Below, one piece after another: positions 1 to 7,638 of a stretch of DNA of 41,133 bases (positions are counted from its first letter, which is position 1; every line of letters begins with the position of its first letter). The notes under the pieces are model-generated. The model was not told the origin of the DNA and did no database searches. It worked only from the letters and a program-made list of their open reading frames with translations. The position numbers and the translations under genes are program-made. Source of the stretch: Chromatiaceae bacterium (GTDB lineage: Bacteria; Pseudomonadota; Gammaproteobacteria; Chromatiales; Chromatiaceae). Location: assembly GCA_007693535.1 (NCBI GenBank), contig REDK01000090.1, positions 1-41,133 on the forward strand. The letters run 5' to 3'.

Positions 1-53
1 AACTCTTTCGCTTGCTCGGGCGTGAGACCCGACAGGCTCTTCATGTCTGCCAT
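1..53 (-). CDS. Light-harvesting antenna complex beta subunit, 5' end only
   Basis: Only the first 17 codons and two bases lie in the window; the gene continues off the left edge. The translation begins MADMKSLSGLTPEQAKE. This matches the N-terminus typical of purple-bacterial antenna beta chains (short polar head, then SGLT, then an E-rich helix before the bacteriochlorophyll-binding membrane segment). Such proteins are about 45 residues long and bind bacteriochlorophyll as alpha/beta pairs in LH1 or LH2 in the inner membrane. The ATG at 53-51 is chosen because GGAGGG at 66-61 lies 7 nt upstream; the in-frame ATG at 59 is too close to it. A PpsR-type promoter lies 150 nt upstream. LH1 (pufB) and LH2 (pucB) cannot be told apart from 17 residues. 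PpsR control is more typical of puc genes. Confidence 0.8.
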   Translation of the reverse strand, partial: MADMKSLSGLTPEQAKE

Positions 54-60
54 TTGCATA

Positions 61-66
61 CCCTCC
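61..66 (-). promoter_or_regulatory. Ribosome binding site of the antenna beta gene
   Basis: The minus strand reads GGAGGG here, 7 nt before the ATG at 53. This near-perfect Shine-Dalgarno decides between the two in-frame ATGs at 59 and 53 and favours 53. Confidence 0.75.
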
Positions 67-192
67 GTAAGGGTTTAAGACGATGCCGCACACGAGGGGC
101 GGCAGGCTTGCGGCCCGGCGCTAGGCGCCAATCCGCGTACTTCGGCCGGCGGTGCCGGGGGCAGGTCCCTGTGCCGCGTCCGATTCCATGGC

Positions 193-210
193 TGTCAGTT
201 TAGTCTGACA
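193..210. promoter_or_regulatory. PpsR/CrtJ-type operator, site 1 (perfect palindrome)
   Basis: The sequence TGTCAGTTTAGTCTGACA fits TGTC-N10-GACA exactly. With one more base on each side (192-211) it is a 7-bp perfect inverted repeat around a 6-nt centre. TGT-N12-ACA is the established recognition motif of the PpsR/CrtJ repressors of photosynthesis genes. It overlaps the proposed -10 of the antenna promoter. That a PpsR homologue exists in this genome is inferred. Confidence 0.75.
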
Positions 211-224
211 GGTGAAAATGTCAA
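197..224 (-). promoter_or_regulatory. Candidate sigma-70 promoter for the antenna gene
   Basis: On the minus strand a perfect -35 TTGACA (224-219) is followed 16 nt later by TAAACT (202-197) as a 4/6 -10 element. This would give a leader of about 135 nt before the antenna ATG at 53. The -35 lies in operator site 2 and the -10 in operator site 1. This is the arrangement by which CrtJ/PpsR blocks RNA polymerase at bacteriochlorophyll promoters. The region upstream (240-310) is strikingly AT-rich for this GC-rich window. Confidence 0.6.
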
Positions 225-236
225 CCAGAATGTACA
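219..236. promoter_or_regulatory. PpsR/CrtJ-type operator, site 2
   Basis: TGTCAACCAGAATGTACA fits TGT-N12-ACA; three of the four outer bases of the right arm match the fuller consensus GACA. It is separated from site 1 by exactly 8 bp (211-218), the spacing known for cooperative CrtJ/PpsR binding to tandem palindromes. It contains the complement of the -35 hexamer. Confidence 0.7.
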
Positions 237-802
237 TGTCTTTTTCGGGTTAATCCGGTTACCATAGGATTTAGAAAAAATTAATTTACTTTTCAGATAC
301 TTACAGATTCTTCGGCGGGCTGCCGTCGGCTGAAACTGGATGCTAGCGTCGGCGGCGGCGAGGTCATCGGCACCCGCGACGCGAGGATCGACAGCGCGAT
401 CAGATGTCAGATGGGCTGGACAGTAGGCGACGGCCAACCTGGGCCGCGGTATCGCGATGGCGACAGTGCTGGGATCGCGCCCAAGGCTGACGCCGGGTGG
501 GTCAGCGCCCACCGTCGGGCGCCGGGGACGGCTGGCTCCAGTCGCGGATCACGCCGAACTTGCCGGGCTGGCAGGCGCGCTCGGGATGGCGTGCGTGGCG
601 CACTCAGGCCGGCGCGCCTGAGATGCCGACGGGTGGGAGGCACGTCGGTGAGGGGGGGTTAAGCGCCTGCTGGTGGTTTCAGGCGCTTGCAGCGCAGCAC
701 AGTGGCGGTGCGGCTGACGCCGCACCCACGGTCGCTGGCGGACGCGTTGCAAGAGGAGATGAACGGTCGGGGCAGCCGTCGGCAGCGGCCGCCGGAGCTT
801 GC
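237..802. other. Gene-free stretch between antenna promoter and bchP
   Basis: No open frame here resembles a known protein on either strand. Positions 240-310 are AT-rich and probably belong to the antenna promoter region. From about 311 the composition returns to GC-rich. The only clear structure is the hairpin at 661-688. A small unrecognised gene cannot be excluded, but no frame has a convincing ribosome binding site or composition. Confidence 0.5.
661..688 (-). terminator. Stem-loop downstream of bchP
   Basis: A perfect 9-bp inverted repeat (AAGCGCCTG / CAGGCGCTT) encloses a 10-nt loop, 115 nt past the bchP stop codon. It may end the bchG-bchP transcript or protect its 3' end. No T-run follows on either strand, so an intrinsic terminator is uncertain. 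Confidence 0.35.
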
Positions 803-2032
803 TCAGTCGGCGCGGCGGGCAGCCTTCTGCCAGGGTGAGACGATGCCGAGCAGGTGGGCGGTGTCCTTGAGGAAGATGCGCAGATGGGCGGCGGGCTTGG
901 CCTTGACCAGGCGCTTGTGCATGTAGGCCTCCCAGGTCAGGTGCTGCACGTCCGGATCCTCGCAGATGCTGACGAAGCGCTCGCGGCGCTTGTCATTCTT
1001 GTACCAGAAGCGTTGCATGATACCGAGGATGAAAAAGACCCGGCCGTGGGCCTTCATGAAGCGCTGACGGGCACTGGCCAGGGCCTTGGGATTGCCGGTG
1101 GCGAGGAACGCTTCCACTGCCTCGCCGGCCAGCCGGCCGCCGACCAGAGCATAGTAGATGCCCTCGCCAGAGGCCGGGGCGACCACTCCGGCGGCATCGC
1201 CGGCCAGCACCAGGTCGCGGCCGTTATCCCATTTCTTCAGCGGATAGAGCGGGATCGGCGCCCCCTCCCGCCGCAGCGTCTCGCACCGATCGAGTCCGGT
1301 CTCCTTGCGCAACTGGTCCACCGCGGCATGCAGCGAGAAGCCCTTGAGTTCTGTGCCGACGCCAACGCTGACGGTCTCGCCATGGGGAAAGATCCAGGCA
1401 TAGAAGTCCGGCGACAGCTTGCCCTGGTAGTAGACATCGCAGCGGGTGGGGTCGAAGTCGCCGGCGTCGTTGGCAGCCGGCGCGCGGATGATCTCGTGAT
1501 AGGCGGCCACGTGCGGTAGCTCCTTGGCGCCCGGGACGCATTGCTTGGCGACCGCCGACATCGCCCCGTCGGCACCGATCACCGCACGCGCACGCACGCT
1601 GACCAGCGCGTTGCGGTCCTCGCTGCCGGCTGGCAGATAGTTGACCAGGGCGGTGCCGTCGCTATCGCGGGTCAGGGTGCGGAAGCTGCCATCGGCGCGC
1701 TCGGCGCCGGCGCTGGCGGCCCGCCCGCGCAGCCATTCGTCGAACGGACCACGGTCCACCATGCCGACGTAGCCGCCATCGATGGGCATATCCACGAAGC
1801 GCTCGCTGGGCGCGACCATCCGCGCAGAGTGGATCTTGGCGACCAGTTGCGCGTCGGGGATCTCGAACTCCTCGATCGCCTTGGGTGGGATCGCCCCCCC
1901 GCAGGGTTTGATGCGGCCGGGGCGGTCGAGCAGCAGCACGCGCCGCCCGCAGCGGGCCAGGTCGGTAGCCGCGGTGGCCCCGGCGGGACCGCCGCCGATC
2001 ACGACCGCGTCATAAGTCTCGGAATTCGTCAT
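803..2032 (-). CDS. bchP: Geranylgeranyl diphosphate / bacteriochlorophyll reductase
   Basis: BchP reduces three double bonds of the geranylgeranyl tail of bacteriochlorophyll (or of free geranylgeranyl diphosphate) to phytyl. It is the last step of bacteriochlorophyll a synthesis and occurs at the inner membrane. The 409-residue protein has the family's usual length. It opens with an FAD-binding GxGxxG (residues 13-18, GGGPAG), then DRPGR (36-40), the family motif KPCGGAIP (42-49) and a second FAD motif GDAAG from residue 278. The open frame runs a further 97 codons upstream. The ATG at 2032 is chosen because homology begins there and an ACGAGG lies about 9 nt upstream. It is 47 nt downstream of bchG and probably co-transcribed with it. 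The downstream neighbour is the antenna beta gene, so pigment and antenna genes are grouped here. Confidence 0.93.
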   Translation of the reverse strand: MTNSETYDAVVIGGGPAGATAATDLARCGRRVLLLDRPGRIKPCGGAIPPKAIEEFEIPDAQLVAKIHSARMVAPSERFVDMPIDGGYVGMVDRGPFDEWLRGRAASAGAERADGSFRTLTRDSDGTALVNYLPAGSEDRNALVSVRARAVIGADGAMSAVAKQCVPGAKELPHVAAYHEIIRAPAANDAGDFDPTRCDVYYQGKLSPDFYAWIFPHGETVSVGVGTELKGFSLHAAVDQLRKETGLDRCETLRREGAPIPLYPLKKWDNGRDLVLAGDAAGVVAPASGEGIYYALVGGRLAGEAVEAFLATGNPKALASARQRFMKAHGRVFFILGIMQRFWYKNDKRRERFVSICEDPDVQHLTWEAYMHKRLVKAKPAAHLRIFLKDTAHLLGIVSPWQKAARRAD

Positions 2033-2079
2033 GGCCTTGGCCTCGTTAGATGTAGGAGTCAGACAGGGGTTGGCTGGCG

Positions 2080-2991
2080 TCAGGCCATGACCAGGGCCCG
2101 CAGTGCGAAGGCGCTGACCATCATGCCGCTGACATAGACCGTGACCCCGAGGGCGCTGAGCCACAGGGCACGGCCGACCGGGTCTTCGAGGAAACGCACC
2201 ATCATCACCATCTGCACCGCTACCAGCGAGGCCACCGCGGCCGCATGCACCGGCTGCACCCAGGCAAACAGCAGACCGACCACCGCCAGTTGCGGCAGGA
2301 TCATCAGGACGCAGGCGACCCAAGCCGCCCCTTTGACCCCGAGCTGCACCGGCAACGAGCGCACGCCCATCTTCTGATCACCGGCGATTGCCTTGAAGTC
2401 GTTGAGGGTCATGATGCCGTGGGCGCCGGCGCCGTAGAGCACGGCGATCAGCATGATGCGCGGGTCCGGCATCGCCCCGCCCAGCATCACCGCGGCCCCG
2501 GTGATCCAGGCCAGGCTCTCGTAGGAGAAGCCGACCGCGGCATTGCCGAGCCAGCCATTCTGCTTCAGGCGCAGCGGCGGGGCGCTGTAGGCCCAGGCCA
2601 AGGCCAGCCCGATCACCGTGGCACCGAAGACCCAGGGACCGAGCACCAGGGCCAGCAGCAGCGATAAGCCGGTCCAGGTCAGGGCGATGCGGTAGCCCCA
2701 GTCACCGGGCACACGACCGGACGGGATCGGCCGCTGGGGCTCGTTGATCGCATCCACGTGGCGGTCGAACCAATCATTGACCGCCTGACTGGTGGCGCAC
2801 ACCAGCGGCCCGGCCAGGATCACCCCGGCCAGCAGCAGCAACCAGTGACTCAGTATCGCGACCCCGGAAGAGACCACGCCGCAGGCAAAGGCCCACATCG
2901 GCGGAAACCACGTGATCGGTTTCAGCAGTTCCAGCACCGCGGCGGGATGCGGGCGTTTCAGCTCGGGGTTGGCGGAGGCCGACTGGTTCAT
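2080..2991 (-). CDS. bchG: Bacteriochlorophyll synthase (UbiA-family prenyltransferase)
   Basis: BchG esterifies bacteriochlorophyllide a with geranylgeranyl diphosphate in the inner membrane. The 303-residue protein shows the UbiA aspartate motif NDWFDRHVD (residues 72-80, Asp73/76/80) followed by the AINEPQRPIPSGR segment diagnostic of chlorophyll synthases. About eight hydrophobic helices follow. A second conserved segment, LNDFKAIAGD, lies in the C-terminal half. It is the first gene of a likely bchG-bchP pair. In Rhodobacter an MFS carrier gene (bch2/orf428) sits between bchG and bchP; only 47 nt separate them here. No PpsR-type TGT-N12-ACA site is visible in the 260 bp upstream. A small dyad, ACCCTG/CAGGGT at 3126-3139, is the only structure seen there. 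Confidence 0.95.
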   Translation of the reverse strand: MNQSASANPELKRPHPAAVLELLKPITWFPPMWAFACGVVSSGVAILSHWLLLLAGVILAGPLVCATSQAVNDWFDRHVDAINEPQRPIPSGRVPGDWGYRIALTWTGLSLLLALVLGPWVFGATVIGLALAWAYSAPPLRLKQNGWLGNAAVGFSYESLAWITGAAVMLGGAMPDPRIMLIAVLYGAGAHGIMTLNDFKAIAGDQKMGVRSLPVQLGVKGAAWVACVLMILPQLAVVGLLFAWVQPVHAAAVASLVAVQMVMMVRFLEDPVGRALWLSALGVTVYVSGMMVSAFALRALVMA

Positions 2992-3251
2992 GGCGGCGTG
3001 ACGACTCCGTCGCGGGGTTGAATCGGATCAGAATGGGGACGAACCAGGCAGCGGCGGCCTGGCCCCGGAACAAGGCAGCCAAGTCTAGCCCGAACGCCGC
3101 GGGTCCTGCCCCCTGCTGGCAGCTAACCCTGACCAGGGTCAAATCGCGACTGGCGCGCGCCCTGTGGATCGCAGCGGGGATCAGGGCCGGGGGCGGGTCA
3201 GACTGCGCCAACCGGACCGACGCAGGGCGCGCTGATGGTTGCTGCGGCCAG

Positions 3252-5486
3252 TCAGCCGCCCTTGGGCCGCCGGCGGCCCTTGCGGCCACTCTGGGCTGGC
3301 GCCGCCATTGGCACGAAGTCGATCTTGCGCTCTTCCAGGTTCACCGCCGCCACCTTGACCCGCAGGCGGTCGCCGAGCCGGTAGACCTGGCCGGTGCGCT
3401 CGCCGGTGAGGCGGTGGCCGACCGGATCGAAGTGGTAGTAGTCGTTGTCGAGCGCGGTGATATGCACCAGCCCATCGACGTAGTAGTCGTCGAGCTGGAC
3501 GAACAGCCCGAAGCCCTGGACGCTGGTGATGGTGCCGGCATATTCCTCGCCGAGCTTGTCCTGCATGTACTGGCACTTGAGCCAGTCCTCGGCGTCGCGG
3601 GTGGCCTCATCGGCGCGCCGCTCGGTGCCCGAGCACTGCTCGCCGATCTGTTGCAGTTGCACCTTGGAGTAGTCCAGGTCGGCAGCAGTGCCGCCGGCCA
3701 GGAGGTGCTTGATGATGCGATGAACGATCAGATCGGGATAGCGGCGAATCGGCGAGGTGAAATGGGTGTAGGCCTCGTAGGCAAGGCCGAAATGGCCGAC
3801 ATTGTCGCTGCTGTACATGGCCTGCTGCATCGAGCGCAGCAGCACAGTCTGGATCAGATGGAAATCGGGGCGGCCGCGGATGGCGGCGAGCAGCGTGCCG
3901 TAGTCCTTGGCCGTGGGCTTGTTGCCACCGGGTAGATTGAGCCCGAGTTCGGCGAGGAACTCACGCAGGTCCGAGAGCTTCTCCTCCTTGGGGGTCTCGT
4001 GAATACGGAACAGGGCCGGCATCTTCTTGCGCAGGAACAGCCGGGCCGCGGCCACGTTGGCGGCCAGCATGCACTCCTCGATGATGCGGTGGGCGTCGTT
4101 GCGCACGACCGGCTCGATGCTATCGATGCGCCGTGCCGCGTTGAACACGAAGCGGGTCTCGACGGTATCGAAGTCGATCGCTCCGCGGGCACCGCGCGCC
4201 TCGTGCAGGGCCTGGTAGAGCTGATACAGCTCGTGCAGATGGGGCAACAGCGCGGCATGCCGGGTACAGAGTTCGGGGTCGCTGTCGTCGAGCATGGCAG
4301 CGACCTGGTCATAGGTCAGCCGGGCATGCGAGCGCATCACCGCCGTAAAGAAGCGCGAGCGGGTGACCCGGCCCTCGCGGCTGACATAGAGTTCACAGGC
4401 CATGCACAACCGGTCGACCGCCGGGTTGAGCGAGCATAGCCCGTTGGAGAGGACCTCCGGCAACATCGGGATCACCCGATCCGGGAAATAGACCGAGTTG
4501 CCGCGCCTGAGCGCCTCTTGATCCAATGCACCGCCGGGGCTGACATAGGCGGAGACATCGGCAATGCAGACCAGCAGGCGCCATCCCTTGGGCTTGCGCT
4601 CGCAATGGACGGCATCGTCGAAGTCGCGGGCATCGGCGCCGTCGATGGTCACCAACGCAACCTCGCGCAGATCGGTACGCCCAGCCTTGGCCGCCTCCGG
4701 CACTGTCTCGTCGAGCCCGGCGATCGCGGCCTCCACCTCCGGCGGCCAGGCCACCGGCAATTCGTGGGCACGGATGGCGATGTCGGTCTCCATGCCCGGA
4801 CCCATATGCTCGCCGAGCACCTCGACAATACGCCCGATGGGCTGGGTGCGTGAGGTCGGTTGATCGGTGATCTCGGCCACCACGATCTGCCCCTGCGTAG
4901 CGCCCTGCAGCCGATCGCTGGGGATGATCAGGTCATGGGCGAGGCGCTTGTTGTCCGGCGCCACGAAGCCGACCCCGCTCTCGCTGTAGAAACGCCCGAC
5001 CACGCTGGTGGTGCCGCGCTCGAGCACCTCCACCACCGAGCCCTCCAGACGCCCGCGACGGTCGCGCCCGGTGACCCGGGCGACGATGCGATCGCCGTGG
5101 AACAGGCCGCGCATCTCCTTGGGGTAGAGATAGAGGTCGTCGCCACCGTCGTCAGGCTTGAGGAAGCCGAAGCCGTCGGGATGGCCGATGACACGCCCGG
5201 CGATGAGGTCGCGTTTGTTGACCAGGCAGAAGGCGTCGCGGCGGTTGCGCACCAGTTGGCCGTCGCGCACCATCGCGCCGAGGCGCCGCTCCAAGGCGAT
5301 CAGGTCCTGTTCGTCGCGCAGATCAAGGGCGCGGGCGGCCTCTTCGAAGCCCATCGGCACGCCATGCTGGGTCAGGACATCGAGGATGAACTCCCGACTG
5401 GGGATGGGGTTGGCGTACTTCTTCGCTTCGCGTTGCTGGTGCGGGTCCAGGTCCCTGGCGGATTGGGCTTTCTTTCGGCGGGCCAT
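3252..5486 (-). CDS. rnr: Ribonuclease R
   Basis: RNase R is a 3'-to-5' hydrolytic exoribonuclease that degrades structured RNA, mRNA and rRNA fragments in the cytoplasm. The 744-residue protein has the complete family layout. A basic N-terminal winged-helix region (about 25-90) is followed by two cold-shock-like domains, the RNB catalytic domain (about 275-600), an S1 domain from about 648 (EYAGTITSVQGFGLFV) and a short basic tail. The catalytic aspartates are visible as D282, D288, D290 and D291 in IDGADARDFDD. The family signature SPIRRYPDL lies near residue 578. The sequence starts MARRKKAQSARD. The gene sits alone; trmH/rlmB, its common partner, is not downstream here. It is divergent from the tRNA-Leu gene 109 bp away. 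Confidence 0.95.
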   Translation of the reverse strand: MARRKKAQSARDLDPHQQREAKKYANPIPSREFILDVLTQHGVPMGFEEAARALDLRDEQDLIALERRLGAMVRDGQLVRNRRDAFCLVNKRDLIAGRVIGHPDGFGFLKPDDGGDDLYLYPKEMRGLFHGDRIVARVTGRDRRGRLEGSVVEVLERGTTSVVGRFYSESGVGFVAPDNKRLAHDLIIPSDRLQGATQGQIVVAEITDQPTSRTQPIGRIVEVLGEHMGPGMETDIAIRAHELPVAWPPEVEAAIAGLDETVPEAAKAGRTDLREVALVTIDGADARDFDDAVHCERKPKGWRLLVCIADVSAYVSPGGALDQEALRRGNSVYFPDRVIPMLPEVLSNGLCSLNPAVDRLCMACELYVSREGRVTRSRFFTAVMRSHARLTYDQVAAMLDDSDPELCTRHAALLPHLHELYQLYQALHEARGARGAIDFDTVETRFVFNAARRIDSIEPVVRNDAHRIIEECMLAANVAAARLFLRKKMPALFRIHETPKEEKLSDLREFLAELGLNLPGGNKPTAKDYGTLLAAIRGRPDFHLIQTVLLRSMQQAMYSSDNVGHFGLAYEAYTHFTSPIRRYPDLIVHRIIKHLLAGGTAADLDYSKVQLQQIGEQCSGTERRADEATRDAEDWLKCQYMQDKLGEEYAGTITSVQGFGLFVQLDDYYVDGLVHITALDNDYYHFDPVGHRLTGERTGQVYRLGDRLRVKVAAVNLEERKIDFVPMAAPAQSGRKGRRRPKGG

Positions 5487-5595
5487 GTAGATGTGCTGCT
5501 TCGTTCCAGAAAGCCCCCTAGTCTACCGTTGACATGGCGCCGCTGTCTCACTATGCTGCGCGTCTTCCTGCGGTGGCCCGCAGGATAAGCCCCCT

Positions 5596-5682
5596 GCCGA
5601 GGTGGCGGAATTGGTAGACGCGCATGGTTCAGGTCCATGTCGGGGAAACCCGGTGGAGGTTCAAGTCCTCTCCTCGGCACCA
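5596..5682 (+). tRNA. tRNA-Leu, anticodon CAG
   Basis: A complete class II tRNA of 87 nt with encoded CCA. The acceptor stem GCCGAGG (5596-5602) pairs with CCTCGGC (5672-5678), followed by ACCA. The anticodon stem CATGG (5623-5627) pairs with CCATG (5635-5639) and encloses the loop TTCAGGT with CAG at 5630-5632. A long variable arm (CGGGGAAACCCG) and the GGTTCAAGTCC T-arm are present. It reads CUG, expected to be the dominant leucine codon in this GC-rich genome. The D-arm and anticodon regions closely resemble E. coli leucine tRNAs. Confidence 0.97.
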
Positions 5683-5686
5683 GTTA

Positions 5687-5720
5687 CGCAAATGCCCGCC
5701 CCCGGCGGGCATTTGCGTTT
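5687..5720 (+). terminator. Intrinsic terminator of tRNA-Leu
   Basis: A 14-bp perfect stem (5687-5700 with 5704-5717) with a CCC loop begins 4 nt after the tRNA 3' end. It is followed by only three T residues. The stem is very strong, so termination or 3' end definition of the tRNA transcript is likely despite the short T-tract. Confidence 0.75.
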
Positions 5721-5932
5721 GCGCCATTTGCCTTTTGTGCCCGTCTACATTCGCGCTGGCGACATCCTTCGTTGAAGGTCGCCTCTAGCGGGGCGGGCGC
5801 TCCTTCATCACCGTCGCTGATAACCGGCCGGCCGCCCCGGCACAACGGCGATTCGCTGAGCGCCTTATCCCTTCTGTCTTGCAGGCGTCGGCCCCGCACC
5901 GCCGGCTAGCGCGCACGCGGACGCTGGCATCC

Positions 5933-6493
5933 CTACCCGTCTCCCGCCGCCGCCGATCCGGAACCGATCCACATCAGCGCGGCATCCTGCGGCCCGGACA
6001 GGGTCCGCGGCAGCAACAACAGACCACCCGGCAGCGACCAGTCCAATACCGCCGCCTCCCCGTCCCCCGCGGTTGTCGGTCGGGGCTGACCATGAGCAGC
6101 GATCAGGGTGCGGCGCAACAGGTCGTGGTAGCGGGCACGATAGTCGATCCGCACCGCCCGCAGGGCGTCGCCCGCGTAGTAGATCTGGGCAGTCCGTGCT
6201 GGGATGCCGCTGAAGGCGCCGATCGAGGCAGCGCAGACGCGATCGCCAAAGGCCGACCGGGCGGCGACGCAGTCGAATGCCACCCGCGGGAACTGCGTCC
6301 GCAGCAGATCCTCGGTAATTCCGGGTCCGAGCCGCTCATGGGCGAGGTTGAAGCTGGGACGACCGAACAGATGTAGCAGCACCAGATCGGTGCGGCGCTG
6401 GCCATCCTCGGTGAATACCAGCCAGATGAAGGGGCCGATGACCGCGGTAAGTGCCAGCAGCAGCTTGTAGGTTTTGGGCAGCTTGAGGTCCAT
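5933..6493 (-). CDS. Uncharacterised protein with one N-terminal membrane anchor
   Basis: I do not recognise this 186-residue protein. Residues 10-27 form a single hydrophobic segment after a short basic N-terminus, so the rest is probably periplasmic and anchored to the inner membrane. Two cysteines (C75 and C87) in the soluble part could form a disulfide, which fits an extracytoplasmic location. No catalytic motif is visible. It lies 93 nt downstream of another uncharacterised gene on the same strand and may share its transcript. It converges with the tRNA-Leu unit. The frame's codon use fits the neighbouring genes, and no overlapping frame has a recognisable product, so I take it as real. 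Confidence 0.6.
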   Translation of the reverse strand: MDLKLPKTYKLLLALTAVIGPFIWLVFTEDGQRRTDLVLLHLFGRPSFNLAHERLGPGITEDLLRTQFPRVAFDCVAARSAFGDRVCAASIGAFSGIPARTAQIYYAGDALRAVRIDYRARYHDLLRRTLIAAHGQPRPTTAGDGEAAVLDWSLPGGLLLLPRTLSGPQDAALMWIGSGSAAAGDG

Positions 6494-6586
6494 GGCGCGC
6501 TATTCTATACCCGCCAGCCACGGAGTTTCGCACTGCGCTGGCCATTGCAGCGCGGCATCCACCTGCAACACTGGCATCCGGGCGGA

Positions 6587-7363
6587 TCAGGCCGATGCAG
6601 GCGCGCCGAACTCGGCCAGGACATGATCGAGCCAGGTCAACGCCTTGCGCTCCAGTCGGCTGGCACGCGCCTGGGGATCGGTGATGCGCGGGTCCATCAG
6701 GGTCCGACCGATCCATGGGTAGAGCGGATCGGCGCCACAACCATGGCCGAAGGCAAGCATCAGCACCGCCACCAGCGCCACCTCGCGGGGGCGGTTGAAC
6801 TGTTGCCGCCGGGCGCCGGTGATCGCCTTGTGGATCAGCCCCGCCAGGGCGGCATCGCCGACATGGGCCGCCTTCTCCGGATAGACCGCGTGTAACTCCC
6901 GCAGCAGGCCGGTCGCCAGATCCCGCGGGTCCAGTTGCAAGGGCGTGGCGGCCAGCGCCCGCACCCGCCCCAGCGCCGCCATGGTGTAGGCATCGTCGGG
7001 TCCGGCCACCTGTTCGCGATAGCGCCGGGTCTGCGCATAGAGCTGCTCGGCCCGCCGCATCTGCGGACCGGCCGCAAGATCATTCAGGATCGCAGCCGCC
7101 CAGGGATACTGCGGATCGCGGTCGAAATGGCTGCCAAAGAGCAGCATCAGCTCCAGATACAGCTGCACCGGGCCGCGCTGGGTCAGCCCGTAGCCGGACG
7201 CGCGCTCCATCCCCAGCGTGACCGCCGTGCGCAGCGCGGTGGCCCCGACGGCGCGAAATAGGGGCGGGGAAAAGGCCGCCAGATGGGCGACCATCGCCTC
7301 GGCAAAGCCGCGGCGTACACTAACCTGCAAGGTCTGCATCTGCTCGGAGCGGATCATCAACAC
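6587..7363 (-). CDS. Uncharacterised soluble protein with an internal duplication
   Basis: A 258-residue, mostly helical protein without signal peptide or membrane segment. It contains two copies of one unit. Residues 67-95 ([10 protein letters not shown]...[13 protein letters not shown]) and 195-224 ([11 protein letters not shown]...[12 protein letters not shown]) share FG, DP and YPW, and the helices before each copy are also alignable. The N-terminus [11 protein letters not shown] resembles, from memory only, a family of hypothetical proteins sometimes found near type VI secretion effectors; no such genes are seen here. A GTG at 7363 is chosen as start because GGAGG lies 7 nt upstream; the ATG at 7357 is the alternative. 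It is divergent from mutS, with 275 bp between them. Confidence 0.65.
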   Translation of the reverse strand: MLMIRSEQMQTLQVSVRRGFAEAMVAHLAAFSPPLFRAVGATALRTAVTLGMERASGYGLTQRGPVQLYLELMLLFGSHFDRDPQYPWAAAILNDLAAGPQMRRAEQLYAQTRRYREQVAGPDDAYTMAALGRVRALAATPLQLDPRDLATGLLRELHAVYPEKAAHVGDAALAGLIHKAITGARRQQFNRPREVALVAVLMLAFGHGCGADPLYPWIGRTLMDPRITDPQARASRLERKALTWLDHVLAEFGAPASA

Positions 7364-7638
7364 GGGAGTGCCTCCGGGCGCTGGATCGGGAACTGGGCCG
7401 GACAGCGGTCGCCACCAGTTGGCCGAGATCGTGCTGCCATGCGGCTAGGTCGGCCCGGCTGTGGCCCTGCCGCGGTTCACGGGCCGGCGGCAAGGATGGG
7501 CGCTGCGCCCCGTCCCGGGCGCCCGTGCGCGTTATCGCAGCCGGCGTCCATCGAGTCTACCCGCGGCCGCGGCCCGGCGCATCGCCCGCGCCGATGCGCG
7601 TACCATGGGCACTGCCAGCCGCAGACCTGCCCAGACCC

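Noticed and set aside
2076-2095. GTCAGGCCAT near the bchG stop as a third MITE fragment
   Set aside because: Only ten bases match, they lie in the bchG coding end, and no terminal repeat or second hairpin arm is present.
2033-2323. Longer bchP frame starting at 2323
   Set aside because: It overlaps the bchG coding region. Homology and the FAD motif begin right after ATG 2032, which has an acceptable ribosome binding site.
3126-3139. Dyad ACCCTG-N2-CAGGGT upstream of bchG as an operator
   Set aside because: It is short and GC-rich, does not fit PpsR, FNR or another known photosynthesis regulator motif, and such dyads are expected by chance in this composition.
2774-3289. Long frame opposite the bchG upstream region
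   Set aside because: It spans the bchG 5' part, an intergenic gap and the rnr 3' end, has a low-complexity translation, and such frames are common in this GC-rich sequence.
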